Assembly (NCBI RefSeq): GCF_024138165.1
Contig: NZ_CP100004.1
Span: forward strand, 62,001 to 126,000
Direction: 5' to 3'
Length of the DNA: 64,000 bases
Origin: Halorussus vallis
GTDB taxonomy: Archaea; Halobacteriota; Halobacteria; Halobacteriales; Haladaptataceae
The position numbers and the translations under genes are program-made. This document shows positions 15,334 to 22,191 of the stretch, piece after piece (within the stretch, counting starts at the first letter, position 1; the number at the start of each line of letters is the position of its first letter). The notes under the pieces are model-generated. The model did no database searches. It had not been told where the DNA came from and worked only from the letters and a program-made list of their open reading frames with translations.

Positions 15334-15848
15334 AAGAGCATCTGAACAGTTACTGCAAGGGCTGTGACCAGTTCTCGGCACCACACCGCAGACGTGACGA
15401 CGGTCAGTGGGTCTGCGAGGACTGCGGCCACCTCGTGGAATGCTCCGATCCACAGTGGTCGGACAACTGCGACGGCGATCTCACGACGGAATACGAAGTG
15501 AAGAAAGGGCTCTGTGAGGGTTGCATGGCCGTCATCGACTCTTGGAGCGAGGACGGCGATGTGGACGACGGCCCGGAACAGGAGAAGCTGGTAACGGACG
15601 GCGGCACGGAGTTTCTCCAAGACCCGCTCGATGAACTGGTCGGGGAGACGCACATCGCCGTCGAATGCATGGTTCCAGAGACGGCCCCGGAGTTCTGCGA
15701 CGGCTGGTGCGAGTCGTACAACCTCGAAGACCCCGCTTACAAGGACGGATACGGAAAGATTCACCTGCCGGGCGTTTCGTTGGAGTGTGGCGAGTGCGGG
15801 CAGATGCACGACTTCAAAATCAACGGTGTGGGGGTGCATTTCCCGTGA
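15330..15848 (+). CDS. multi-zinc-ribbon protein
   Basis: A 172-residue protein with four Cys pairs: YCKGCDQ, VCEDCGH, LCEGCMA and LECGECGQ, plus CDGWCES. This predicts two or more zinc ribbons joined by acidic linkers. It is coupled to both neighbours by four-base overlaps. Proteins of this kind often bind nucleic acid or act as small regulators; no precise family. Confidence 0.65.
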   Translation: MKEHLNSYCKGCDQFSAPHRRRDDGQWVCEDCGHLVECSDPQWSDNCDGDLTTEYEVKKGLCEGCMAVIDSWSEDGDVDDGPEQEKLVTDGGTEFLQDPLDELVGETHIAVECMVPETAPEFCDGWCESYNLEDPAYKDGYGKIHLPGVSLECGECGQMHDFKINGVGVHFP

Positions 15849-16234
15849 GCGCGACTGATCGGTACGCGGGTTGGGTCTGCGACGGGTGTGGGAAGCACGT
15901 CACCGGAACGATGCCCGTCGATCAGTGTTCGGACTGCGGCGGTCGCTGGTTCGAAGCGACGCCCGACCGCCTCGCCTGTGATCGGTGCGGCAACGAGGAC
16001 GCCAGCCGAGTCTTCAACTCCGACCACAACCGGCTCTGCAAGGACTGCATCGCCGAGGAGAACATCAGTATGTACGGCGACCGCCTCGCAGACGCCGCGA
16101 AGATCATGCGTGGCGAGGCCGACGAACTGGCCGCCCGCGACGACGTGGACGACCACCTGACCGACGTTATCGAAGGCCTGCGCCATCACGCAGACGAGGT
16201 CGAGGAGTTTCTTCAGGAGGAATACTATCGATGA
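15845..16234 (+). CDS. zinc-ribbon protein with helical C-terminus
   Basis: A 129-residue protein from GTG 15845, whose GTGA overlaps the previous stop. WVCDGCGK, QCSDCGGR, ACDRCGNE and LCKDCIAE form two treble-clef or ribbon zinc sites. Residues 75-129 form long acidic helices (ADAAKIMRGEADELAARDD and HHADEVEEFLQEEYYR). Function unknown. Confidence 0.65.
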   Translation: MSATDRYAGWVCDGCGKHVTGTMPVDQCSDCGGRWFEATPDRLACDRCGNEDASRVFNSDHNRLCKDCIAEENISMYGDRLADAAKIMRGEADELAARDDVDDHLTDVIEGLRHHADEVEEFLQEEYYR

Positions 16235-16401
16235 GCCTTCACGAGTGCCCACGATGTGGCCACGAGACCGCAACCAATTCGACCACTGCGGGAGCGTTCG
16301 AGGTGCCGCCGACGCTGTACTGCGTCCACGGCGAAGAGGCAGTAGAGATGGATCTCGTTTCAGAAGCAGACCTTCTGGAAGAGGCGATGGTCGATGTGTG
16401 A
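16231..16401 (+). CDS. 56-residue zinc-ribbon peptide
   Basis: MSLHECPRCGHETATNS, a short linker, LYCVHGEEA and an acidic helix. ATGA overlaps the preceding stop. One CxxC plus a Cys/His pair could coordinate zinc. Part of the coupled series of small zinc proteins. Confidence 0.6.
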   Translation: MSLHECPRCGHETATNSTTAGAFEVPPTLYCVHGEEAVEMDLVSEADLLEEAMVDV

Positions 16402-16564
16402 GGTGACCGTTGAGGGCGAGTGCCCCGCGTGCGGCACCACCGTCCGTTACACCGGCCACGTCCCCTACAACTACCTCTGCGGGGACTGCGGAGGCGAACG
16501 CCCCCACGCGGATGGCGTGTACGCCGACGAAAACGGAGTTCTTCACTACGAGGAACCAGCATGA
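16394..16564 (+). CDS. 56-residue zinc-ribbon peptide
   Basis: Starts MCEVTVEGECPACGTTVRY and continues with LCGDCGGERPH. Two CxxC pairs about 18 residues apart form a complete zinc ribbon. It overlaps the gene before by eight bases and the metallopeptidase gene after by four, so it is surely read as part of the operon. Confidence 0.65.
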   Translation: MCEVTVEGECPACGTTVRYTGHVPYNYLCGDCGGERPHADGVYADENGVLHYEEPA

Positions 16565-17100
16565 GCCAGCGCGTCGGCATCAACTACGAGCGAGACGGTC
16601 GGGAGGTTCGCGGTCTCGCCGCCTGGCGTGTTCTCGAACACTTCGGCGGGCAAGCCGACGAGGACGTGCTGGAGAGCGTCAAGCAACGCCTTCCGGTCGC
16701 ACTCAAGGACTTCCCGGCGCTCGCCCACGAGACCATCAACGTCGGTGTCCTCTACGAGAACGCGGACGCACAGGCGCAGGCGTTCGGCTACAATCGACTC
16801 ATCTGCCTGCCACCAGACGAACACACGACGAACATCACGCTCTGGCACGAGCTCGGCCACGTCGCTATCCGCGTCCGTCACGAGAACGGCGAGGACGTCG
16901 CCAAGACCAGCGAAGAGTTCTGCTCGATCTACTCTGTCGCGCGGATGCCGCCCAAGGTGATCGACGAAGATCGCGTCCCCTACCTCGGTGAGCCCGGCGT
17001 CCCGCGAGAGGAGTGGCCAGAGATTTGCCAGCGAGCGCTGGAGTACCGGGAGAACAATCGGAACTACATCCAGCAGTGCAAGGAGTGGCTTGAGATATGA
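16561..17100 (+). CDS. ImmA/IrrE-like metallopeptidase
   Basis: A 179-residue protein with LWHELGHVAI at about residues 94-103, the HExxH zinc-peptidase motif, followed 20 residues later by SEEFCSIYSVARM, whose Glu can be the third ligand. This layout matches the small gluzincin-like ImmA/IrrE peptidases that cleave phage-type repressors during stress or induction. The wHTH repressor and repeated operators of this operon are a natural candidate substrate (inference). Confidence 0.75.
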   Translation: MSQRVGINYERDGREVRGLAAWRVLEHFGGQADEDVLESVKQRLPVALKDFPALAHETINVGVLYENADAQAQAFGYNRLICLPPDEHTTNITLWHELGHVAIRVRHENGEDVAKTSEEFCSIYSVARMPPKVIDEDRVPYLGEPGVPREEWPEICQRALEYRENNRNYIQQCKEWLEI

Positions 17101-17115
17101 GCGGGGTGATTCATC

Positions 17116-17379
17116 TTGAGCAACTGTGAACTCTGCGGCGTCAACGAGGCTGTTCACCGGCTACCTCAGGATTCGCGCGAGGACTTAGCGATCTGTGATG
17201 ACTGCGCAGTAGGGCGGCGCGAAGAGGTCGTTGAGGATGTCTACGCCGACGAGACCATAGAGTTCCCGTTCGCGGAGACGACCATAGAATTAGAGGCAGG
17301 CGGGCGACGGTGGGAAGGGTCGCCGGAAGAGTTCAAAGCACTTCGTGACCGTCTGAACGAGGTGGAGTTCCGTGACTGA
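17116..17379 (+). CDS. small zinc-binding protein
   Basis: An 87-residue protein from a TTG start (17116), with CELCGVNEAVHRL and AICDDCAVGRR forming a zinc ribbon, then an acidic beta-helix tail. The TTG start is accepted because the first CxxC follows at once. Its end overlaps the next GTG by eight bases. Confidence 0.6.
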   Translation: MSNCELCGVNEAVHRLPQDSREDLAICDDCAVGRREEVVEDVYADETIEFPFAETTIELEAGGRRWEGSPEEFKALRDRLNEVEFRD

Positions 17380-17647
17380 ACAACCCGTTCAGGAAGCCCG
17401 CTGTCGGTGTTGTGGTAGCTTTTGCGGCCACGGCACAGATCCCGACTACTGCGGCTCGTGCATAGAAGCTGGTGAACCCCCCGAGGACTGGACACACCCG
17501 GCACAGCGCCGTGTGGAAAAAGGCACTCAGCTGAACTGGAGCCGCCCGAACCTGATGAAGCTCCGCGGCTACGAGTTCGAGGAGATCGTGCCGTGGGGCG
17601 AGCTCATCGAGGAGATGCAGGCGGGCGACACCCCGTCTTCGAAGTGA
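17372..17647 (+). CDS. small zinc-binding protein
   Basis: A 91-residue protein from GTG 17372. CRCCGSFCGHG and YCGSCIEAG provide a Cys-rich N-terminus; the C-terminal half (LMKLRGYEFEEIVPWGELIE) is helical. One more member of the zinc-ribbon series. Confidence 0.6.
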   Translation: MTEQPVQEARCRCCGSFCGHGTDPDYCGSCIEAGEPPEDWTHPAQRRVEKGTQLNWSRPNLMKLRGYEFEEIVPWGELIEEMQAGDTPSSK

Positions 17648-17648
17648 A

Positions 17649-17906
17649 ATGGCGTCCACGAGTCCAGGCGATACGTGGGAGTGCTACGAGGGTCGCGCGG
17701 ACGATCCAGACCACGACTGGCCGGAGAATCCGTTCGGCGACCGCTACGTCCGGTTCCATGCTGTTGTTGCCGAAGTCCACGACGACTACGTAGCGCTGAC
17801 TGTGACGCGGCGGAATCGTCACATTAGTGCGCCAGAGCCGACCAGCGAGATCGCCAAGAGCGCGAAGACACTCGAAGCCGATCCACGATGGGAGCGCGTG
17901 GAGTGA
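17649..17906 (+). CDS. small hypothetical protein, last gene of operon
   Basis: An 85-residue protein (WECYEGRADDPDHDWPENPF, then FHAVVAEVHDDYVALTV), probably a small beta fold. Starts two bases after the previous stop. It is followed by a second set of TGCACC palindromes at 17913. Confidence 0.6.
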   Translation: MASTSPGDTWECYEGRADDPDHDWPENPFGDRYVRFHAVVAEVHDDYVALTVTRRNRHISAPEPTSEIAKSAKTLEADPRWERVE

Positions 17907-17912
17907 TTTACT

Positions 17913-17957
17913 GCACCACGCGGGGCAAGACTTTAGGGAACGCACCACTTGGTGCAG
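17913..17957. promoter_or_regulatory. second operator pair flanking a TATA-like box
   Basis: TGCACCACGCGGGGCA 17913-17928 and CGCACCACTTGGTGCA 17942-17957 flank ACTTTAGGG. The layout copies the operator pair at 12648-12693 almost exactly (centre spacing about 30). It marks a promoter controlled by the same regulator, reading rightward into 18018, or a termination or silencing boundary. Confidence 0.6.
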
Positions 17958-18017
17958 AATAGAGAACAGGAACCTGATAGGAATCATTCCTGAGACTGGC
18001 AACAACCACGCAAGAAA

Positions 18018-18095
18018 ATGACTCAAGATGACACGAACGAAACAGAACAGACTTCCGGATTTGACCCGCTTTCAACTACTGTTCACGCTCGGTGA
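18018..18095 (+). CDS. possible 25-residue acidic peptide
   Basis: ATG 18018 opens MTQDDTNETEQTSGFDPLST and stops at 18095. It lies downstream of the operator pair at 17913 and is very acidic like other peptides of this element. No other support. Confidence 0.3.
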   Translation: MTQDDTNETEQTSGFDPLSTTVHAR

Positions 18096-18113
18096 TGTCC
18101 GTAGACTGCTCGG

Positions 18114-18251
18114 TCACGCCGACCCCTCCCGCTCATAGTCGGTGTCTACTGAACGGTTCAAGACCTCGAATGGCTGTTCCGTCTCATTCGTATGCTCGTT
18201 GCTCTCGCTATCGCCAGTCGAGTCGCTGGCGTTGGATTCGCGGTTGTGCAT
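18114..18251 (-). CDS. 45-residue acidic peptide after structured leader b
   Basis: MHNRESNASDSTGDSESNEH and a further acidic stretch ending at 18114. The ATG is 15 bases after the closing strand of stem-loop b. Extremely acidic and probably disordered. A TATA box at 18390-18398 would transcribe leader b and this ORF. It might be a leader peptide, or a small protein interacting with basic partners. Confidence 0.45.
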   Translation of the reverse strand: MHNRESNASDSTGDSESNEHTNETEQPFEVLNRSVDTDYEREGSA

Positions 18252-18265
18252 TGCTGTGTCTCCGT

Positions 18266-18314
18266 GCTCGACGCGCGAGGACAAGGTAGGCGTGGGCGCG
18301 TCCCGGCGTCGAGC
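18266..18314 (-). ncRNA. CGCCCACGCCTA stem-loop b
   Basis: On the minus strand a perfect 8-bp stem, GCTCGACG (18314-18307) with CGTCGAGC (18273-18266), closes a 33-nt loop that contains GGGACGCGCCCACGCCTA. The core 12-mer is at 18298-18287. The stem sequence is unrelated to those of the other copies while the loop is conserved, as expected for a protein- or RNA-binding loop. Confidence 0.65.
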
Positions 18315-18319
18315 GTAGT

Positions 18320-18362
18320 CCCCTCCGGGGAATCGAACCCCGGCATCGTGCGCCAGCAGAGG
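18320..18362 (-). ncRNA. tRNA-like acceptor/T-arm minihelix b
   Basis: Minus strand: CCTCT (18362-18358) pairs with AGGGG (18324-18320, one G-U), and the adjoining 6-bp T-arm CCGGGG-TTCGATT-CCCCGG lies at 18343-18325. A 14-nt linker replaces the other arms. The TATA box GTTTATATC is centred 32 bases upstream, so the transcript should begin within a few bases of the element. Confidence 0.7.
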
Positions 18363-18389
18363 CGTCGTCTCTCGCTTCCCGCGGTACTT

Positions 18390-18398
18390 GATATAAAC
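18390..18398 (-). promoter_or_regulatory. TATA box for leader b
   Basis: GTTTATATC on the minus strand, about 32 bases upstream of the 5' strand of minihelix b and just after the end of the upstream gene. Predicted transcription start is near 18366, which gives an RNA starting at the minihelix. Confidence 0.6.
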
Positions 18399-18408
18399 CT
18401 CAGCAGGG

Positions 18409-19299
18409 CTACCGGCGAGCGGCGAGGTCGCCGAGCACTCGTCGGACTCGGCCCCGGACGCGCCGAACGGCCTGTCCGCACGTCGCCCGCGCCCTGTCCG
18501 TGTAGCTGGCCGCACGCCCGGCAACCCTTCGTGCGCGCTCGCGGACGCGCTCGCCGAACGACGGGTCGACCACGCGGGGCGACCACCCGCACCAGTCACA
18601 GCCGCCGACCGACTCGTCGTACACCGTCCCGCAGCGCCCGCACGTCTCCGGCGTCGCGACGTTCGGTCGCACGGTTCGGAACTCGTTGCGGAGCAGATCC
18701 GGCCGCGGCAGTTCGACCGCGTAGAACCCGTGGCCCTCGTACAGGCGCGTCCGGTAGAAGACACAGGATTCGAGTGTCCGCCGTCTCTCGTCGCTGTCTG
18801 ACTGGGTTTCCGGCCAGAGGTTGCCGATAGCGAGCGTGCCCGTGTGCGCTCTCGTCGACGCGACGTACAGGCCGCGGTGGTACGCGGCCTTGATGTGGGC
18901 TTTCAGGCCCTCGAAGTCGCGCGCCCAAAACCACCACGTCTCCGGGGCGTCCTCGACGATGAACGCCGCCATCTCCTCGGAGAGACACCGCGTCACGACG
19001 GTCCACGATTCGAGGAGGCTTTGCAGAACTTCTCGCGAAACGTACCCGTCGCGGTGAGTCTGCCTGCCGAAGTCGTCTTCGCCCGACTCGTACCAGTAGA
19101 ACTGCTCGCCCTCGCGCGTGTCCGTCGGGTCGTACTGAACGAACGCCGTCGCCGTGTTCCCATAGAGCGTGTTCGACTCTCGGTAGAGCTGTAGGCAAAC
19201 CGGATACTCGCCGATAAGCACCGCCGGCGGTCGCTCGACGCCACCGGGTTCCGTCGCTTCTTTCGGTTCCGAAAGTTCCGAAACACTGCGTTCGAACAT
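18409..19299 (-). CDS. hypothetical zinc-ribbon protein with basic C-terminus
   Basis: A 296-residue protein. The ATG at 19299 (MFERSVSELSEPKEATEPGG) is chosen because upstream in-frame sequence covers other features. The N-terminal 200 residues are a globular domain with LYGNTATAFVQYDPTDTREG and WWFWARDFEGLKAHIK. CGRCGTVYDESVGGCDWCGW near residue 225 is a zinc ribbon. The last 60 residues are an Arg-rich helix that may bind nucleic acid or membrane. Confidence 0.6.
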   Translation of the reverse strand: MFERSVSELSEPKEATEPGGVERPPAVLIGEYPVCLQLYRESNTLYGNTATAFVQYDPTDTREGEQFYWYESGEDDFGRQTHRDGYVSREVLQSLLESWTVVTRCLSEEMAAFIVEDAPETWWFWARDFEGLKAHIKAAYHRGLYVASTRAHTGTLAIGNLWPETQSDSDERRRTLESCVFYRTRLYEGHGFYAVELPRPDLLRNEFRTVRPNVATPETCGRCGTVYDESVGGCDWCGWSPRVVDPSFGERVRERARRVAGRAASYTDRARATCGQAVRRVRGRVRRVLGDLAARR

Positions 19300-19322
19300 A
19301 GTGACTTCCGACTCGCTAGTCG

Positions 19323-19421
19323 TCACGGCCCCAGGATTACGCGGCAGATTTTCTCGGGGAACGGTTCTTCTCGCTCGTCGGACTCGGACGGGTCGTCCGA
19401 AGTGGTCTCGGTCGATGTCAT
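19323..19421 (-). CDS. 32-residue acidic peptide after structured leader c
   Basis: MTSTETTSDDPSESDEREEP and twelve more residues, ending CRVILGP. The ATG is 13 bases after stem-loop c; the ORF ends 23 bases before the next gene. Its composition resembles the 45-residue peptide after leader b. It may be a leader peptide or antitoxin-like small protein. Confidence 0.45.
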   Translation of the reverse strand: MTSTETTSDDPSESDEREEPFPEKICRVILGP

Positions 19422-19434
19422 GTGTTGGAATTGG

Positions 19435-19493
19435 CCCGAGACAGACCAAGAGCGGAGTCGAGTAGGCGTGGGCGCGTCCCGGTCTCTCTCGGG
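19435..19493 (-). ncRNA. CGCCCACGCCTA stem-loop c
   Basis: Minus strand: CCCGAGAGAGACC (19493-19481) pairs with GGTCTGTCTCGGG (19447-19435), 12 of 13 positions. The 33-nt loop starts GGGACGCGCCCACGCCTA; the core is at 19474-19463. This is the longest stem of the family. Confidence 0.7.
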
Positions 19494-19496
19494 GAG

Positions 19497-19548
19497 TCTC
19501 GCCTTCGGAATCGAACCGAACCCACCGTGGGGCGACCACGCGACGAGA
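19497..19548 (-). ncRNA. tRNA-like element c with an extra arm
   Basis: Minus strand: a 7-bp acceptor TCTCGTC (19548-19542) with GGCGAGA (19503-19497, one G-U), then a hairpin CGTGG/CCACG (19540-19526), then T-arm TTCGG-TTCGATT-CCGAA (19520-19504). This is the canonical 7+5 tRNA acceptor/T geometry with one arm instead of two. Stem-loop c begins 3 bases later. Confidence 0.7.
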
Positions 19549-19576
19549 GATGTGCGCGACAGCGGGGAACGTTGGC

Positions 19577-19891
19577 CTACTCGGTTTCACCTCCGAGCGA
19601 CATCTCGGCCGCGTCGAACGCTTCCGGCAGTGAGTTCGGCGCACCGCGCTCGACCGACCACTTCGACGGCGCGTCCATGTCGCTCGTCGCGGCGAGTTTC
19701 ACGTACTCGCCGAGCGCGCCGTTCGTGAATCCGTACCCCCGGACTTCCAACGTTCCGTGCTCATCGTGGACGAGCGTATCGCCGACGAGCAGGCGCGCGC
19801 CCGCGACGATAGCGGGGCCGGTCAGCCACGGCAACGCAAACTCGGACCGTGGTCCCGTCGCGTCGGTCAGCGACGATTTCGACTGACTCAT
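19577..19891 (-). CDS. hypothetical protein
   Basis: A 104-residue protein, MSQSKSSLTDATGPRSEFAL, with a beta-rich centre (VAGARLLVGDTLVHDEHGTL, EVRGYGFT). No family recognised. It overlaps the upstream gene by four bases and ends 28 bases before tRNA-like element c. Confidence 0.55.
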   Translation of the reverse strand: MSQSKSSLTDATGPRSEFALPWLTGPAIVAGARLLVGDTLVHDEHGTLEVRGYGFTNGALGEYVKLAATSDMDAPSKWSVERGAPNSLPEAFDAAEMSLGGETE

Positions 19892-20556
19892 TCGACCCAC
19901 TCCGGCAGGTCGTCGCCGTCGCTCCCGACGATTCTCGGTTCGCGGTCGTCAGCGGGGTATCGTACGAGGTCGCCCGTTGCGGGGTGGTCGCGTTCCGAGA
20001 ACTCGGCCGACGTTGGCACCCAGAACCCACCGAGCGGGTGACTCTCCGGTGCGCGCTCAATGAACAGGTAGCCCTCGGCCTCCGCGTGCGACTCGACCAG
20101 ATGGTACTCCTGCCGAACGAGATTCGGATACGTCTCGACGTACTCCTCTGGCGCACACTCGTCGCTCCCGCAGAGCAGCCAGCCTTGCCAGAGTCGCCAG
20201 TTGTCGTCCTCTTCGACGGTCGTCCCGCACTCGACGCACTCCTTGGGCCACGTTACCCCGAAGTTGTGCGGCTTCTCGCGGCCGGTTCGCTCGCGGCACC
20301 GCTCGTCGAACTCAAGCAGCGAAAGCGCCGAGTCCGCGTTCTCGTTCTGGCCTGTGGTGACACCGCCGTCTGCCCGTACTGGACTCTCCTCTTCACGGAT
20401 TAGGCGGTACGTACCAGGCTTGTCGCTCCCGCCGACCGTGAACCCGCCCTCGGCCGCCATCGCGCCGAGAACGGCTGACATATCGTCACCGTCGTCGATT
20501 TCGATGAACGCAACCTGCTCACCCTGGTACGTGTCTTTTTCCGGTTCAGCAGGCAT
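19888..20556 (-). CDS. hypothetical protein with zinc-ribbon
   Basis: A 222-residue protein from ATG 20556 (MPAEPEKDTYQGEQVAF). ECVECGTTVEEDDNWRLWQG then LCGSDECAPEEY give Cys pairs suggesting one zinc site near residue 120. The surrounding parts are acidic and beta-rich. The start overlaps the upstream gene by eleven bases. Function unknown. Confidence 0.6.
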   Translation of the reverse strand: MPAEPEKDTYQGEQVAFIEIDDGDDMSAVLGAMAAEGGFTVGGSDKPGTYRLIREEESPVRADGGVTTGQNENADSALSLLEFDERCRERTGREKPHNFGVTWPKECVECGTTVEEDDNWRLWQGWLLCGSDECAPEEYVETYPNLVRQEYHLVESHAEAEGYLFIERAPESHPLGGFWVPTSAEFSERDHPATGDLVRYPADDREPRIVGSDGDDLPEWVE

Positions 20557-20953
20557 CGGTCTGCTCCTGTAGGTCTTCCGCGAGACGCTCGAAATGCCGC
20601 CCCTGCGCTCGGTCGATGTGGTCCCCGTACTGTTCGATTTCAGCACACTCCCGCAGAGCGTCGACAACCTTTCCCCAGTCGCCACGGTCAAGCGTTGCAC
20701 TCGCCGTATCGGTTTCTTCCGCGAGTCCGAGGAGGTCGAAGCTTTGCGCGTTCCCGTGTCCGTCGTCGTGAAACACGACTGCGACTTCGACTCCGTTGCC
20801 ATACTCTCGACTAGCCCGATCCACGGCACGCTGGAGAATGTCTCCATTTTCCGTTTCGGAGAGCCACTCCGATTCACAGGGGAGACTAGCTCCGAACCCG
20901 TTTTCCCGGGGAGTAATAGTCCCTTCCACCGGGAATGGCGTCTCGATGCTCAC
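20546..20953 (-). CDS. hypothetical protein
   Basis: A 135-residue protein (MSIETPFPVEGTITPRENGF). The middle has VEVAVVFHDDGHGNAQSFDL and the C-terminus a helical DALRECAEIEQYGDHIDRAQ. No known family. Overlaps the PadR gene by four bases. Confidence 0.55.
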   Translation of the reverse strand: MSIETPFPVEGTITPRENGFGASLPCESEWLSETENGDILQRAVDRASREYGNGVEVAVVFHDDGHGNAQSFDLLGLAEETDTASATLDRGDWGKVVDALRECAEIEQYGDHIDRAQGRHFERLAEDLQEQTDAC

Positions 20954-21330
20954 GCGTCGAGGTCCTCTAATTCGTTCAGTTTCTCGGCGTCTCGGGCGTG
21001 TTCGTTCACGAGCACACGCTTCGCGTCGGCGGTCAGCGCGTACTCATTCGTCCGCCGGTCGAGCTGGCTCTTTTCCAGAAGCCCGGCGTCAACGAGCGCG
21101 TCGAGATTCGGGTAAAGGCGGCCGTGGTTGACCTCCTCGTCGTAGTACTCTTCGAGGTCGGCCTTGATTCCGAGGCCGTACCGTGACCCGCCGCTCGCCG
21201 CGATGACTTTCAGCATCGCTTGTCGGAACGCGGTGCTCCGCCGGTACGCGAGCGTGAGACCTGCGGGCGCGTCGTCGGTGTTCGTGGTCGATTCGTCTGC
21301 GTCTGTCGATTGGTGGTGTGCTTCGGACAT
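20950..21330 (-). CDS. PadR-family transcriptional regulator
   Basis: A 126-residue protein. The winged helix covers residues 25-105: AMLKVIAASGGSRYGLGIKA, LEEYYDEEVNHGRLYPNLDA, LVDAGLLEKSQLDRRTNEYA, with the typical PadR helix spacing and the wing residues RRTNEYALT. The ATG at 21330 is preferred over the upstream in-frame start because it lies just after leader d. It is preceded by 9-bp repeats, a tRNA-like minihelix and a CGCCCACGCCTA stem-loop. Probably regulates the leftward cluster. Confidence 0.85.
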   Translation of the reverse strand: MSEAHHQSTDADESTTNTDDAPAGLTLAYRRSTAFRQAMLKVIAASGGSRYGLGIKADLEEYYDEEVNHGRLYPNLDALVDAGLLEKSQLDRRTNEYALTADAKRVLVNEHARDAEKLNELEDLDA

Positions 21331-21342
21331 ACTGTCCTCTCG

Positions 21343-21396
21343 CCACCGGAAACGCACTCCAGATAGGCGTGGGCGCTGAGCGCACGTTTCGGGTGG
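21343..21396 (-). ncRNA. CGCCCACGCCTA stem-loop d
   Basis: Minus strand: CCACCCGAAACG (21396-21385) pairs with CGTTTCCGGTGG (21354-21343) with one mismatch in 12. The loop carries CAGCGCCCACGCCTATCTGG, with the core at 21375-21364. It ends 12 bases before the PadR start codon. Confidence 0.7.
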
Positions 21397-21401
21397 ACAT
21401 G

Positions 21402-21455
21402 GCCGATTCTGGACTTGAACCAGAGGGGTCGGGCGACCCTCGCACCTGCGTCGGC
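21402..21455 (-). ncRNA. tRNA-like element d with extra hairpin
   Basis: Minus strand: GCCGA (21455-21451) pairs with TCGGC (21406-21402); an internal hairpin GGGTCG-CC-CGACCC follows; then T-arm TCTGG-TTCAAGT-CCAGA (21424-21408). One unpaired A separates T-stem and acceptor. Stem-loop d begins 5 bases later. It sits in the PadR leader. Confidence 0.65.
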
Positions 21456-21489
21456 TAAGGTACCTGAGCCACCTGAGGTGGCTGAGGCG
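21453..21489. repeat. 9-bp repeats upstream of PadR
   Basis: Four units in register (GGTACCTGA, GCCACCTGA, GGTGGCTGA and GGCGGGCGA-like) directly before the tRNA-like element. Same 9-bp family as beside parA, suggesting that the partition DNA-binding protein also controls this operon. Confidence 0.65.
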
Positions 21490-21597
21490 GGCGACTTCTT
21501 CTTGTAATGCGTATTGATATTCAACCTACTTCAATTTTATCATGAGGATATAACTTAGTCGTTGAAAGACTACCTGAGAACTCCCACGGACAGAAAC

Positions 21598-22191
21598 TTA
21601 GAGCGGTTCGGGGAGCCAGTCGCCGGACTCAGCCGGACAGCCCTCGTCGTGGCCTCGTTTCGAGTTCGTCCGCAACCACCCACACTCACAGACCGACTCC
21701 TCAGCGTGACTCCGAAGCCCTCCCGCGAGCGTGTTCGTCCGGGATTTCACTGCTTCGGCTAGCGTCTCGGAGGGATACTTCGGCTTTTTCAGGTCGTCTG
21801 CCGCCCCGGTCTGAAACCAGTCGCCGTCTTCCGTCTGTGTCGGCGATACACCCGAATAACCACCGAGCGGCGTCTCGACCGGCGGTGCATACACCATGCC
21901 GAGATACGTGGTTTCCATCTCCTCGTACTCCCACTCCTCGTGCGGTCGCGTCGCGTACCCTCCGATGAAATACCGCGTCACCGCGAGCAGCACGCATGGG
22001 AGGTCGCGGTACATCCAGGAGTCGAGCGGCACGTAGTCGAGCGCGGTCGGAACAGCGTATTGGTCGTTGCTCCGGCCCTCCATCGTCCATCCCGATACGC
22101 TTCCCTCCGGCCGGTCGGCAAGACCGTTCGCCAAATCGTCGAGCGAACACGCTCTCTCGTCGGTGGTTCGCTCCGTCGCTGAGGAATTCAT
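21598..22191 (-). CDS. hypothetical protein
   Basis: A 197-residue protein. The central part (DYVPLDSWMYRDLPCVLLAV, TRYFIGGYATRP) is hydrophobic/beta; the C-terminus has VCECGWLRTNSKRGHDEGCP, a single Cys-rich zinc knuckle. It overlaps the radical SAM gene by four bases. Last gene of the 27.6 to 21.6 kb leftward operon. Function unknown. Confidence 0.6.
   Translation of the reverse strand: MNSSATERTTDERACSLDDLANGLADRPEGSVSGWTMEGRSNDQYAVPTALDYVPLDSWMYRDLPCVLLAVTRYFIGGYATRPHEEWEYEEMETTYLGMVYAPPVETPLGGYSGVSPTQTEDGDWFQTGAADDLKKPKYPSETLAEAVKSRTNTLAGGLRSHAEESVCECGWLRTNSKRGHDEGCPAESGDWLPEPL

Noticed and set aside
18409-19644. Long version of the 296-residue gene starting at 19644
   Set aside because: It would cover the tRNA-like element, stem-loop c and the 32-residue ORF; the ATG at 19299 gives a normal N-terminus.
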